A stretch of DNA of 14,730 bases from Arcanobacterium_A sp034173665 (GTDB lineage: Bacteria > Actinomycetota > Actinomycetes > Actinomycetales > Actinomycetaceae). The stretch's first letter is position 1; every line of letters starts with the position of its first letter. The stretch is from assembly GCA_034173665.1 (NCBI GenBank), contig JAXFDG010000011.1, forward strand, positions 1 to 14,730, given 5' to 3'. This document shows, piece by piece, positions 6,751 to 12,841 of this stretch. The translations under genes and the position numbers were made by a program. The notes under the pieces were generated by a model, which was not told the DNA's origin, did not search any database, and saw nothing but the letters and a program-made list of their open reading frames with translations.

Positions 6751-7770
6751 ATGAAGCTTCGAAAAGTTACGATTTCAGTGTTGGCGGTTTTAGGGTTAAG
6801 CGTCTCGACACTCACAGCCGTTGCTGCAGATGAACCAACAATTGATAATCCAGGCGGGATTCCAGCGCTTACAAGTCCTGATGGGATTCCAGCGCAGGGG
6901 GATGGTCCGGATCGACATACCGCAATCGGAGCCCAAACTCTGGCGAATCAAAAACCAGGGTTAAATCCTTTGGGGGCAAATAACTTTTCTTGTAAGCCGA
7001 AACCAGGGCAGAATCCGATTATTTTAATCCCTGGCACTTCTGGCACAGCTTATGGAACGTGGGCTTTTATGGCTCCGCACTTAACACAGGCTGGATTTTG
7101 TGTATATTCATTTAACTATAACGTGGCGATGAATCCGCGGCGTGAAGCGATGGCATTTACCGGAGATATCCGGCAAAGCGCTGCTTTTTTGGCCGGTTTT
7201 GTGGACCGTGTGCGGGCAGCTACGGGAGCAGAAAAAGTTGATTTGATTGGTCATTCGCAAGGCGGTGGCGTACTGCCACGTGCCTATATTAAGTGGTTTG
7301 GGGGAGAGTCTAAGGTTGCTCATTTAATTGGACTATCACCCTCGAACAATGGCACTTCAATGATGGGAATGAAAAATCTGATTTATTCTTTGTTGAATCG
7401 CTACCCACAACTTGAAACTAATCTGCTTAATTCGGCAAATCAGCAAGCACTTTTACAACAGCTTGACGGATCAAAATTCTTAGCAGAATTAAATGCTGGC
7501 GGATTAACGAAGCCGGGGATTAAATATACGGTAATTTCCACAAAATTAGATACGGTAATTACCCCTTATACCAAGACCTTCATTAATGAGGCTGGAGTTT
7601 CAAATAAAACGATTCAAGATTTTTGCCCGGCTGCAGCTGCTAATCATGGAAATATTACTTATTCTCCAGTTGCATTCCAGTTAGTTCTAGCTGCATTGAA
7701 TGCAGATACCCTTCGGCAAATTCGCTGCCTTTGGATTCCACCATATTTAAAGGCGCAGGATATTCGATAG
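6751..7770 (+). CDS. Secreted class-2 lipase (alpha/beta hydrolase)
   Basis: An exported lipase or esterase, likely acting on acylglycerols outside the cell. 339 aa. A Sec signal peptide spans about residues 1-26 (KLRK, hydrophobic core, then AVAA before Asp27). A short Pro/Gly-rich segment follows with two 9-residue copies of xxPxGIPAx (about 32-49). The hydrolase core starts at NPIILIPGTSGT (88-99) with the oxyanion region. The nucleophile elbow is GHSQGG with Ser169; Asp267 in KLDTVITPYT and His299 in NHGNITYSP complete the triad. Cys81/Cys117 and Cys292/Cys326 are placed to form two disulfides, fitting an extracellular enzyme. This pattern is that of Lipase_2 proteins, including secreted lipases of Cutibacterium and Streptomyces. 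The ribosome binding site is weak (GTAGAG at 6738-6743). Substrate range is not predictable from sequence. Confidence 0.9.
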   Translation: MKLRKVTISVLAVLGLSVSTLTAVAADEPTIDNPGGIPALTSPDGIPAQGDGPDRHTAIGAQTLANQKPGLNPLGANNFSCKPKPGQNPIILIPGTSGTAYGTWAFMAPHLTQAGFCVYSFNYNVAMNPRREAMAFTGDIRQSAAFLAGFVDRVRAATGAEKVDLIGHSQGGGVLPRAYIKWFGGESKVAHLIGLSPSNNGTSMMGMKNLIYSLLNRYPQLETNLLNSANQQALLQQLDGSKFLAELNAGGLTKPGIKYTVISTKLDTVITPYTKTFINEAGVSNKTIQDFCPAAAANHGNITYSPVAFQLVLAALNADTLRQIRCLWIPPYLKAQDIR

Positions 7771-7797
7771 GGATATTACAGAGAGGGATATTCGCGT

Positions 7798-7826
7798 GTA
7801 ACCGAGTAATCCAATTATTCGGTTAC
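7798..7826. terminator. Stem-loop between the convergent lipase and lipoprotein genes
   Basis: 7798-7810 pairs with 7814-7826 (13 bp, one G-T wobble on the plus strand) around a 3-nt loop. The right arm includes the last codons and the stop of the minus-strand gene. No T run follows on either strand, so as an intrinsic terminator it is weak, but its place between two converging genes suggests it ends or protects both transcripts. Confidence 0.5.
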
Positions 7827-8423
7827 ATTGCATCCAGTCCAAGCAGCATAGAAAGCATTTGCGTCAGCTTCACTGAGGTTTGTAAAACTGGTTACTGCTT
7901 CTACGTCTCCACTTGCCAAAAGCTTTGTATACTCAACGGAAAGTGTTGGATAGGAGGCTGTGGAAACACAATTTCCCCAGAGAGCGAGAGCCTCTGCTCC
8001 CAGTATTTCTCCAGTTCCCGTCATCGTAGATTCAAGTAATTTTGTTACTCCGGCATTAAACTCGGCATAGGTAGGTTTTCCTGGAATATCAGCCGGTACT
8101 GGCTTGTTTGGAATTTTTTCTAAGATTGCGTCATTAACGTTTGTACTTTCACCAGAGCTTGCAGTGCCTGATGATGACGTATCAGCATTATTATTTTGTT
8201 CTGAATTTGCTTCTGTGTTTTGAGAGCTGTCCGTAGTGGAATCACTTTCTGTGGCGGTCTCAGTTTCTTTAGCAGCTACATCTGTGGTGTTGGTGCTCTT
8301 TTGCTCTGAGGATGAAACTCTTTCTTTGGATTCTTCTGAGCTTTCAGGAGAGCTTGCGCAAGCACTAAGAGTAAGTGTTGCTACAGCGATAACTGCAAAA
8401 ATACGTGATTTTGAAAATTTCAT
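7815..8423 (-). CDS. Lipoprotein of unknown function with Ser/Thr/Glu-rich linker
   Basis: Function not recognised. 202 aa. The N-terminus KFSKSR, a hydrophobic core and the lipobox LSAC (residues 19-22) mark a lipoprotein anchored at Cys22 on the outer face of the membrane. Residues about 23-100 are low-complexity, rich in Ser, Thr, Glu, Asn and Asp, probably an extended spacer through the cell wall. A compact C-terminal domain (about 105-202) begins KPVPADIPGKPTYAEFNAGV and holds the only other two cysteines, C152 in WGNCVSTASYP and C198 in WTGCNVTE, likely a disulfide. The segment FTNLSEADANAFYAAWTGC looks like a helix pair. The start has GGAGG (complement of 8430-8434), 6 bases from the ATG. 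It converges with the lipase and diverges from leuB. It could be a small-solute or envelope-stress lipoprotein; I have no family to name. Confidence 0.85.
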   Translation of the reverse strand: MKFSKSRIFAVIAVATLTLSACASSPESSEESKERVSSSEQKSTNTTDVAAKETETATESDSTTDSSQNTEANSEQNNNADTSSSGTASSGESTNVNDAILEKIPNKPVPADIPGKPTYAEFNAGVTKLLESTMTGTGEILGAEALALWGNCVSTASYPTLSVEYTKLLASGDVEAVTSFTNLSEADANAFYAAWTGCNVTE

Positions 8424-8503
8424 TATTTACCTCCGGCGACACTGCTGTTGGAAACAAGGTCACGTTAAAACAAATATTTAAAGCAATGCAGGTAGGAGAG
8501 CGA

Positions 8504-8545
8504 GTGGTTACTTGCCTTTATTCTTTTTGCTGTAATTTGCTGTAA
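8504..8545 (+). CDS. Possible 13-codon leader peptide upstream of leuB
   Basis: A GTG at 8504 with a good Shine-Dalgarno (AGGAG 8494-8498, 5-base gap) opens a 13-codon frame reading MVTCLYSFCCNLL and then TAA. It ends with two leucine codons and lies 117 bases before leuB on the same strand, which suggests a leucine-sensing leader. Against this, only three codons are leucine, three are cysteine, and I see no strong terminator between it and leuB. Speculative. Confidence 0.25.
   Translation: MVTCLYSFCCNLL
8526..8545 (+). repeat. Perfect tandem 10-bp repeat in the leuB upstream region
   Basis: TTTGCTGTAA occurs twice back to back, at 8526-8535 and 8536-8545. The 10-bp period is one helical turn, so both copies face the same side of the DNA. 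It lies between the divergent lipoprotein gene and leuB, so a regulator binding site for either gene is possible. It overlaps the end of the 13-codon frame. Confidence 0.6.
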
Positions 8546-8595
8546 CGTGCCAGCGAAGTCTTACCGTATTATTTTACCAGCGATTTTGCTAAGAA

Positions 8596-8609
8596 AAATA
8601 ATATTATTT
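8596..8609. promoter_or_regulatory. 14-bp perfect A/T palindrome upstream of leuB
   Basis: AAATAATATTATTT reads the same on both strands. It could be an operator or only A/T-rich promoter DNA. It lies 53 bases before the leuB start. No T tract or G/C pairs, so it is not a terminator. Confidence 0.35.
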
Positions 8610-8623
8610 CAAGATTTGGCTGC

Positions 8624-8655
8624 TTCAGCTGAAAGGTGTATCTCGCCTTTATTAT
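8624..8655 (+). promoter_or_regulatory. Candidate leuB promoter and operator
   Basis: TATTAT at 8650-8655 is a good -10, ending 7 bases before the leuB ATG at 8663, so transcription could begin on the start codon. The palindrome TTCAGCTGAA (8624-8633) covers the place a -35 should be, so an activator or repressor could bind there; corynebacteria use the regulator LtbR at leuB. As RNA, AAAGGTG (8632-8638) and CGCCTTT (8644-8650) could form a 7-bp hairpin if transcription starts further upstream. Confidence 0.35.
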
Positions 8656-8662
8656 TAAAATC

Positions 8663-9730
8663 ATGACAAACAAAATTAATCTTGCAGTAATTCCTGGCGA
8701 TGGTATCGGTCCAGAAGTTGTGGCCGAGGGCTTGAAGGTGCTGAAGGCAGTTACTAGCTCAACTAATCTAGAATTTGCTCTTACTGAATATGATTTGGGA
8801 GCATCACGGTATCACCGTACCGGTGAAGTTTTACCAGATGCAGAGCTTGCAGAAATTAAAAAAGCGGATGCAATTTTGCTTGGCGCAGTTGGCGATCCTT
8901 CGATGCCTTCAGGAGTTCTTGAAAGAGGTCTTTTATTAAAACTTCGGTTTGATTTAGATCATTATGTGAATCTTCGTCCGTCGAAATATTATCCGGGTGT
9001 GCCAACTCCCTTAGCTAATCCAGGAGAGATTGATTTTGTTGTTGTTCGTGAAGGAACTGAAGGTCTTTACTGCGGAAATGGCGGGGCGATTCGTGTGGAC
9101 ACTCCTCATGAAATCGCCACTGAAGTCTCTGTAAATACCGCTTTTGGTGTGGAACGAGTTGTCCGTTTCGCTTTTGAACAAGCAATGGCTCGGCGCAAGA
9201 AGTTGACTCTTGTGCATAAACACAATGTTCTAGTTTATGCAGGGCATCTTTGGAATCGTACAGTTAATCGACTTGCGGCAGAGTATCCAGAAGTTACGGT
9301 TGACTATATTCATGTAGACGCAGCAACAATTTATCTAGTAACAGATCCAGGTAGATTTGATGTGATTGTTACCGATAATCTTTTCGGAGATATTCTGACC
9401 GATGAGGCAGGAGCGATAACTGGTGGAATTGGTTTAGCAGCTTCAGGAAATATTAACCCTGATCGAACCTCCCCATCAATGTTTGAACCAGTTCACGGAT
9501 CTGCTCCAGATATTGCCGGGCAACAGAAAGCCGATCCAACAGCAACGATTAGCTCAGTTGCGTTAATGTTGGAATTCCTTGGGTATCCAGAGCTTGCATC
9601 ACAAATCAGTGCGGCTGTTGATGCGGATATGGCAGCACGAGCTGCAGCGAACGAAAACGGAACTCCGCTAGTCCGTTCCACAAGCGAAATTGGTGACGCA
9701 ATCGTAAAGTTAATTGAAGGTGCAAAATGA
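8663..9730 (+). CDS. leuB: 3-Isopropylmalate dehydrogenase
   Basis: Oxidatively decarboxylates 3-isopropylmalate to the leucine precursor 2-oxoisocaproate, with NAD. The same enzyme type can oxidise 3-methylmalate to 2-oxobutyrate in the citramalate route. 355 aa from ATG 8663. The N-terminus KINLAVIPGDGIGPEVV is typical. REGTEGLYCGNGG holds the catalytic tyrosine (136), LVHKHNVL the lysine (186), and DNLFGDILTDEAG the metal-binding Asp243 and Asp247; FEPVHGSAPDIAGQQKADPTA is the nucleotide-binding signature. A GTG at 8636 in the same frame would add nine residues but sits directly on its only purine-rich stretch, so I prefer ATG 8663, which lacks a Shine-Dalgarno and may be leaderless. The stop overlaps the ilvE start (ATGA at 9727-9730), so leuB-ilvE-cimA is one operon. 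No leuA or leuCD is in the window. Confidence 0.95.
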   Translation: MTNKINLAVIPGDGIGPEVVAEGLKVLKAVTSSTNLEFALTEYDLGASRYHRTGEVLPDAELAEIKKADAILLGAVGDPSMPSGVLERGLLLKLRFDLDHYVNLRPSKYYPGVPTPLANPGEIDFVVVREGTEGLYCGNGGAIRVDTPHEIATEVSVNTAFGVERVVRFAFEQAMARRKKLTLVHKHNVLVYAGHLWNRTVNRLAAEYPEVTVDYIHVDAATIYLVTDPGRFDVIVTDNLFGDILTDEAGAITGGIGLAASGNINPDRTSPSMFEPVHGSAPDIAGQQKADPTATISSVALMLEFLGYPELASQISAAVDADMAARAAANENGTPLVRSTSEIGDAIVKLIEGAK

Positions 9731-10869
9731 GTCGAACTCCAACTGAATTAGAGCAAATCGCTGCACAAAGCTTTCCCACTGCGGCAGAATTAGCTGGCAC
9801 ATTTAAAGTTCAACCCCATTCAACTTTGCGTACTGATGCAGAAGTAGCGCAACAGATGCAATCGCTTGGATTCGGTAAGGACTTCACTGACTATATGGCA
9901 CATGCTACGTGGACTCCGGAAACAGGATGGTCTGAGTTACGGGTTGAGCCATACGGTCCAATTACTCTAGACCCAGGAACTTCTGTATTGCATTACGGGC
10001 AGGAAGTGTTTGAAGGGCTCAAAGCATACCGCCATCCAGATGGTTCAGTGTGGACTTTCCGCCCGGCTTATAACGCTGCTCGACTAAATAAATCGAACAT
10101 TAGATTAGGTATTCCGGAACTCCCGATTGAAACTTTCCTGGCTTCTATTGTCGATTTAGTTCGAGCTGATGAACGTTGGGTTCCGAGTGAAGCTGGAGCT
10201 TCGCTCTACTTGCGTCCATTTATTTTTGCTAGCGAATCTTTCTTAGGAGTTCGTGCAGCAACTCGCTATGAATATTTAGTTATCGCTTCACCTGCAGGCC
10301 CGTACTTTAAAGGCGGCGCGAAGCCAATCGAACTTTGGGTTGAACGTGAGTATCATCGTGCTGGCCCGGGCGGAATGGGAGACGTGAAAACTGGTGGAAA
10401 CTACGCAGCTTCACTTTATCCAAAGTTACGTGCTGGGAAACAAGGATTTGATGAATGTTTGTTCCTCGATGCGGCGACAAATACAAATCTTGATGAGCTC
10501 GGCGGAATGAATGTTTTCGTTGTTATGCGTGATGGGTCAGTAAAGACTCCGGCGCTCAATGGGAACATTCTTCCAGGCACAACTCGTTCTTCAATTTTAA
10601 CTTTCCTAGAGGCAGAAGGTATTCCGGTTTCCGAAACCACGATTCCGCTAAAAGAACTGATTGCAGATATTGAGAGTGGAGAAGTCACCGAGATGTTTGC
10701 CTGCGGCACAGCTGCTGTGGTTACGGCTATTGGTCGACTAGCCTCAGAAGATTTCGATGTTCGTTTAGAAGCAGGGCCAGTAACTAAGCAAATTCATGAT
10801 GAACTTACTTCAATCCAGCTTGGAACTCGTGAAGACCGTTTCAACTGGCTCTATCGCCTCAGTGACTAG
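9727..10869 (+). CDS. ilvE: Branched-chain amino acid aminotransferase
   Basis: Transfers the amino group of glutamate to the 2-oxo acids to give valine, leucine and isoleucine, and works in reverse in catabolism; a cytoplasmic PLP enzyme of fold type IV. 380 aa, the long form common in actinobacteria. Motifs include LHYGQEVFEGLKAYRHPDG in the N-terminal domain, YLRPFIFASESFLGV, the PLP lysine at 221 in GDVKTGGNYAASL, and LDELGGMNVFVV, followed by GNILPGTTRSSIL and the cofactor-binding MFACGTAAVVTAIG near the C-terminus. The ATG overlaps the leuB stop by four bases, so translation is probably coupled. cimA starts 12 bases after the stop. Complete and unremarkable. Confidence 0.96.
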   Translation: MSRTPTELEQIAAQSFPTAAELAGTFKVQPHSTLRTDAEVAQQMQSLGFGKDFTDYMAHATWTPETGWSELRVEPYGPITLDPGTSVLHYGQEVFEGLKAYRHPDGSVWTFRPAYNAARLNKSNIRLGIPELPIETFLASIVDLVRADERWVPSEAGASLYLRPFIFASESFLGVRAATRYEYLVIASPAGPYFKGGAKPIELWVEREYHRAGPGGMGDVKTGGNYAASLYPKLRAGKQGFDECLFLDAATNTNLDELGGMNVFVVMRDGSVKTPALNGNILPGTTRSSILTFLEAEGIPVSETTIPLKELIADIESGEVTEMFACGTAAVVTAIGRLASEDFDVRLEAGPVTKQIHDELTSIQLGTREDRFNWLYRLSD

Positions 10870-10881
10870 TACGGTGAACCT

Positions 10882-12513
10882 ATGACTGCAAAGATCTTCA
10901 TATTTGATACCACCTTGCGCGATGGCGCACAGCAAGAAGGAATTAACCTTAGTGTTGCTGATAAATTAACTCTTCTTCCGATTTTGGAACAAATGGGAGC
11001 AGATTATATTGAGGGTGGTTGGCCGGGAGCGATTCCTCGCGATACGGAGTTCTTTTCAAAATTAAAGACGGCGCGTGCCGAAGGTCGCGATTATCTGCAG
11101 CGAGCAAAATTGGTAGCATTTGGAGCAACCCGAAAAGCTCATCTGGAAGTTGCTGAAGATGCACAAGTTCAAGCACTTTTAGCTGCAGATGCACCAATTG
11201 TTTGCTTGGTCGCAAAGTCTGATTATCGTCATGTCGAGCAAGCGCTTCGAACAACCGGGGCAGAAAATCTGGCTATGGTTCGCGATACTGTAACCTACCT
11301 TCGGGAGCAGGGACGTGAAGTCATGGTTGATTTGGAGCACTTCTTTGACGGCTATGAGTTCGACGCAAGTTATACGGTTAGCGTGGCTCGTGAAGCGCTT
11401 GCAGCGGGAGCATCTTGGGTAATTCTTTGCGACACCAATGGCGGTACTTTACCTTCGCGAGTCGCGAAAATTGTGCAAGAGCTGAAACAAGAATTAGCAG
11501 TTGCCGGATATCCTGATGCACAACTTGGAATTCATGCTCATGATGATTCGGGCTGTGCGGTGGCGAATTCGATTGCTGCGGTAGAAGCAGGATGCCGACA
11601 AGTTCAAGGAACAGTTAATGGCTACGGTGAGCGAACCGGTAATGCTAATTTGACTACGCTTGTGCCAAATCTGGCTTTGAAAACTGATTTCGAGGTAGTT
11701 ACAGAGGCGCAACTGGCTGAATATCACGATTGCGCGCACGCGGTTGCAGAGATTACGAATATTTCTCCAGCGCCACGCCAACCGTATGTGGGGGCTTCGG
11801 CTTTTGCGCATAAAGCTGGATTACATGCTTCAGCAATTCGTGTTAATGCTGATCTTTATCAGCATATCGATCCGCTACTTGTGGGCAATGATATGCGCAT
11901 GATTGTTTCTGATATGGCTGGGCGGGCTTCCATTGAATTGAAAGCTCGCGAGTTCGGGATTGATCTTGCGGGAAATCCAGATGCCTTAAGTGAAATTACA
12001 AATCGAGTAAAAGCTGCAGAGGCCGCCGGATATACCTACGATGCTGCAGATGCTTCACTTGAATTACTAACACGTGAAATCGTGTTCGGGTCACGTCCAA
12101 ATTATTTTACCGTGGAGTCTTGGGCAGCTGATGTTTCCTTGCAAAAAGGGGAGGGCAGTTCTGAGGCGCGAGTGAAAATTCATGCTGGTGGACGTCGGCT
12201 AATGCGAATTGGTGAAGGTGTTGGTCCGGTTGATGCACTCGATCGGGCCTTACGGACGGCGTTAAAAAACGTATACCCGACTTTGACCGAATTTGTGCTT
12301 ACTGATTTCAAGGTACGAATTTTGAATCCAGGTGCAGCAACGGCAGCGACTACCCGCGTCTTAATCACCATTTCTGACGGGAAACGTACTTGGACTACGG
12401 TCGGTGTTGGAATGGATGTTATTGAAGCGTCCTGGGAAGCTCTTACGGATGGGTATATTTTTGGTTTATTCCAGAGCCAAATTCCAGAGCAAGGACCGTC
12501 ACTTCCGGAGTAA
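10882..12513 (+). CDS. cimA: (R)-citramalate synthase, CimA type
   Basis: Condenses acetyl-CoA with pyruvate to (R)-citramalate, the entry to threonine-independent isoleucine synthesis. 543 aa, as expected for this HMGL-like subfamily. The N-terminal TIM barrel starts FIFDTTLRDGAQQEG, with the metal-binding Asp14. The next signature, YIEGGWPGAIPRDTEFF, is typical of citramalate synthase rather than LeuA, which has a different strand here. HAHDDSGCAVANS supplies metal ligands His218 and His220, and NGYGERTGNANL follows. A LeuA-dimer-like regulatory domain forms about residues 390-533 (for example LTDFKVRILNPGAATAATTRVLITISDG), so feedback by isoleucine is plausible. LeuB next door and LeuCD elsewhere would complete the route to 2-oxobutyrate. 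Ribosome binding site weak (GGTGA 10873-10877). Some proteins of this type are paralogues of uncertain specificity, so the activity is inferred. Confidence 0.88.
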   Translation: MTAKIFIFDTTLRDGAQQEGINLSVADKLTLLPILEQMGADYIEGGWPGAIPRDTEFFSKLKTARAEGRDYLQRAKLVAFGATRKAHLEVAEDAQVQALLAADAPIVCLVAKSDYRHVEQALRTTGAENLAMVRDTVTYLREQGREVMVDLEHFFDGYEFDASYTVSVAREALAAGASWVILCDTNGGTLPSRVAKIVQELKQELAVAGYPDAQLGIHAHDDSGCAVANSIAAVEAGCRQVQGTVNGYGERTGNANLTTLVPNLALKTDFEVVTEAQLAEYHDCAHAVAEITNISPAPRQPYVGASAFAHKAGLHASAIRVNADLYQHIDPLLVGNDMRMIVSDMAGRASIELKAREFGIDLAGNPDALSEITNRVKAAEAAGYTYDAADASLELLTREIVFGSRPNYFTVESWAADVSLQKGEGSSEARVKIHAGGRRLMRIGEGVGPVDALDRALRTALKNVYPTLTEFVLTDFKVRILNPGAATAATTRVLITISDGKRTWTTVGVGMDVIEASWEALTDGYIFGLFQSQIPEQGPSLPE

Positions 12514-12611
12514 AGTCCTAGTTTTTGCTTAGTTTTTCTGAACTTTTACGGCTTCTTTGCTATCGGGAATGTAATTCTCTTTTTGTGGCTGTGTAATCAG
12601 GCATTTTTCTG

Positions 12612-12648
12612 TGCGTCGTAGATTGAAATAATTTCAATCTACGACGCA
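12612..12648. terminator. 37-nt perfect palindrome after cimA, likely terminator
   Basis: 18 bp on each side of a single central A match exactly (12612-12629 with 12631-12648). The outer part is GC-containing (TGCGTCGTAG) and the inner part A/T-rich (ATTGAAAT). Only TTT follows on the plus strand and no T run on the minus, so it is atypical as an intrinsic terminator, but it is the only strong structure ending the leuB-ilvE-cimA unit. Confidence 0.6.
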
Positions 12649-12841
12649 TTTGGGATGTGAAACAAGTACGACGTCGGTACGAAAGTCCCAGGAGGAGGGT
12701 GGGATTTTGTGACCGGGGTTAAAAAATGAGAAAAAATGTCAGTTGCATCACTGTGAGCTGTGACTTCGTGCTTTGGGAATTTGAGTCAGGAAATTAGAAT
12801 GATTACGGAATTCATAAAAGTCAGTTAAAGGAGAGAGTTCC
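12649..12841 (+). promoter_or_regulatory. pflB: pflB upstream region with candidate promoter
   Basis: With 12514-12611, which is T-rich and shows no gene, this makes a 328-base gap. TTTGGG (12772-12777) and TAGAAT (12795-12800) are 17 bases apart and form a plausible promoter with a start near 12807. Two TGTGA half-sites lie just upstream (about 12752-12766), loosely CRP/FNR-like; a regulator for an anaerobic gene is expected but not proven. A strong Shine-Dalgarno, AAAGGAG at 12827-12833, precedes the GTG by 8 bases. A 5-bp hairpin, TCCCA/TGGGA (12686-12704), followed by TTTT is also present. Confidence 0.45.

Noticed and set aside
8636..8662. GTG at 8636 as the leuB start
   Set aside because: Its purine-rich stretch AAAGG overlaps the start codon itself, and the added residues precede the normal family N-terminus found at ATG 8663.
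12709..12797. Two tiny frames before pflB: GTG 12709-12729 (6 codons) after GGAGGAGG, and ATG 12726-12797 (23 codons)
   Set aside because: The first is too short to support and the second has no ribosome binding site; neither has telling codon content. They may only be untranslated leader or sequence upstream of the promoter.
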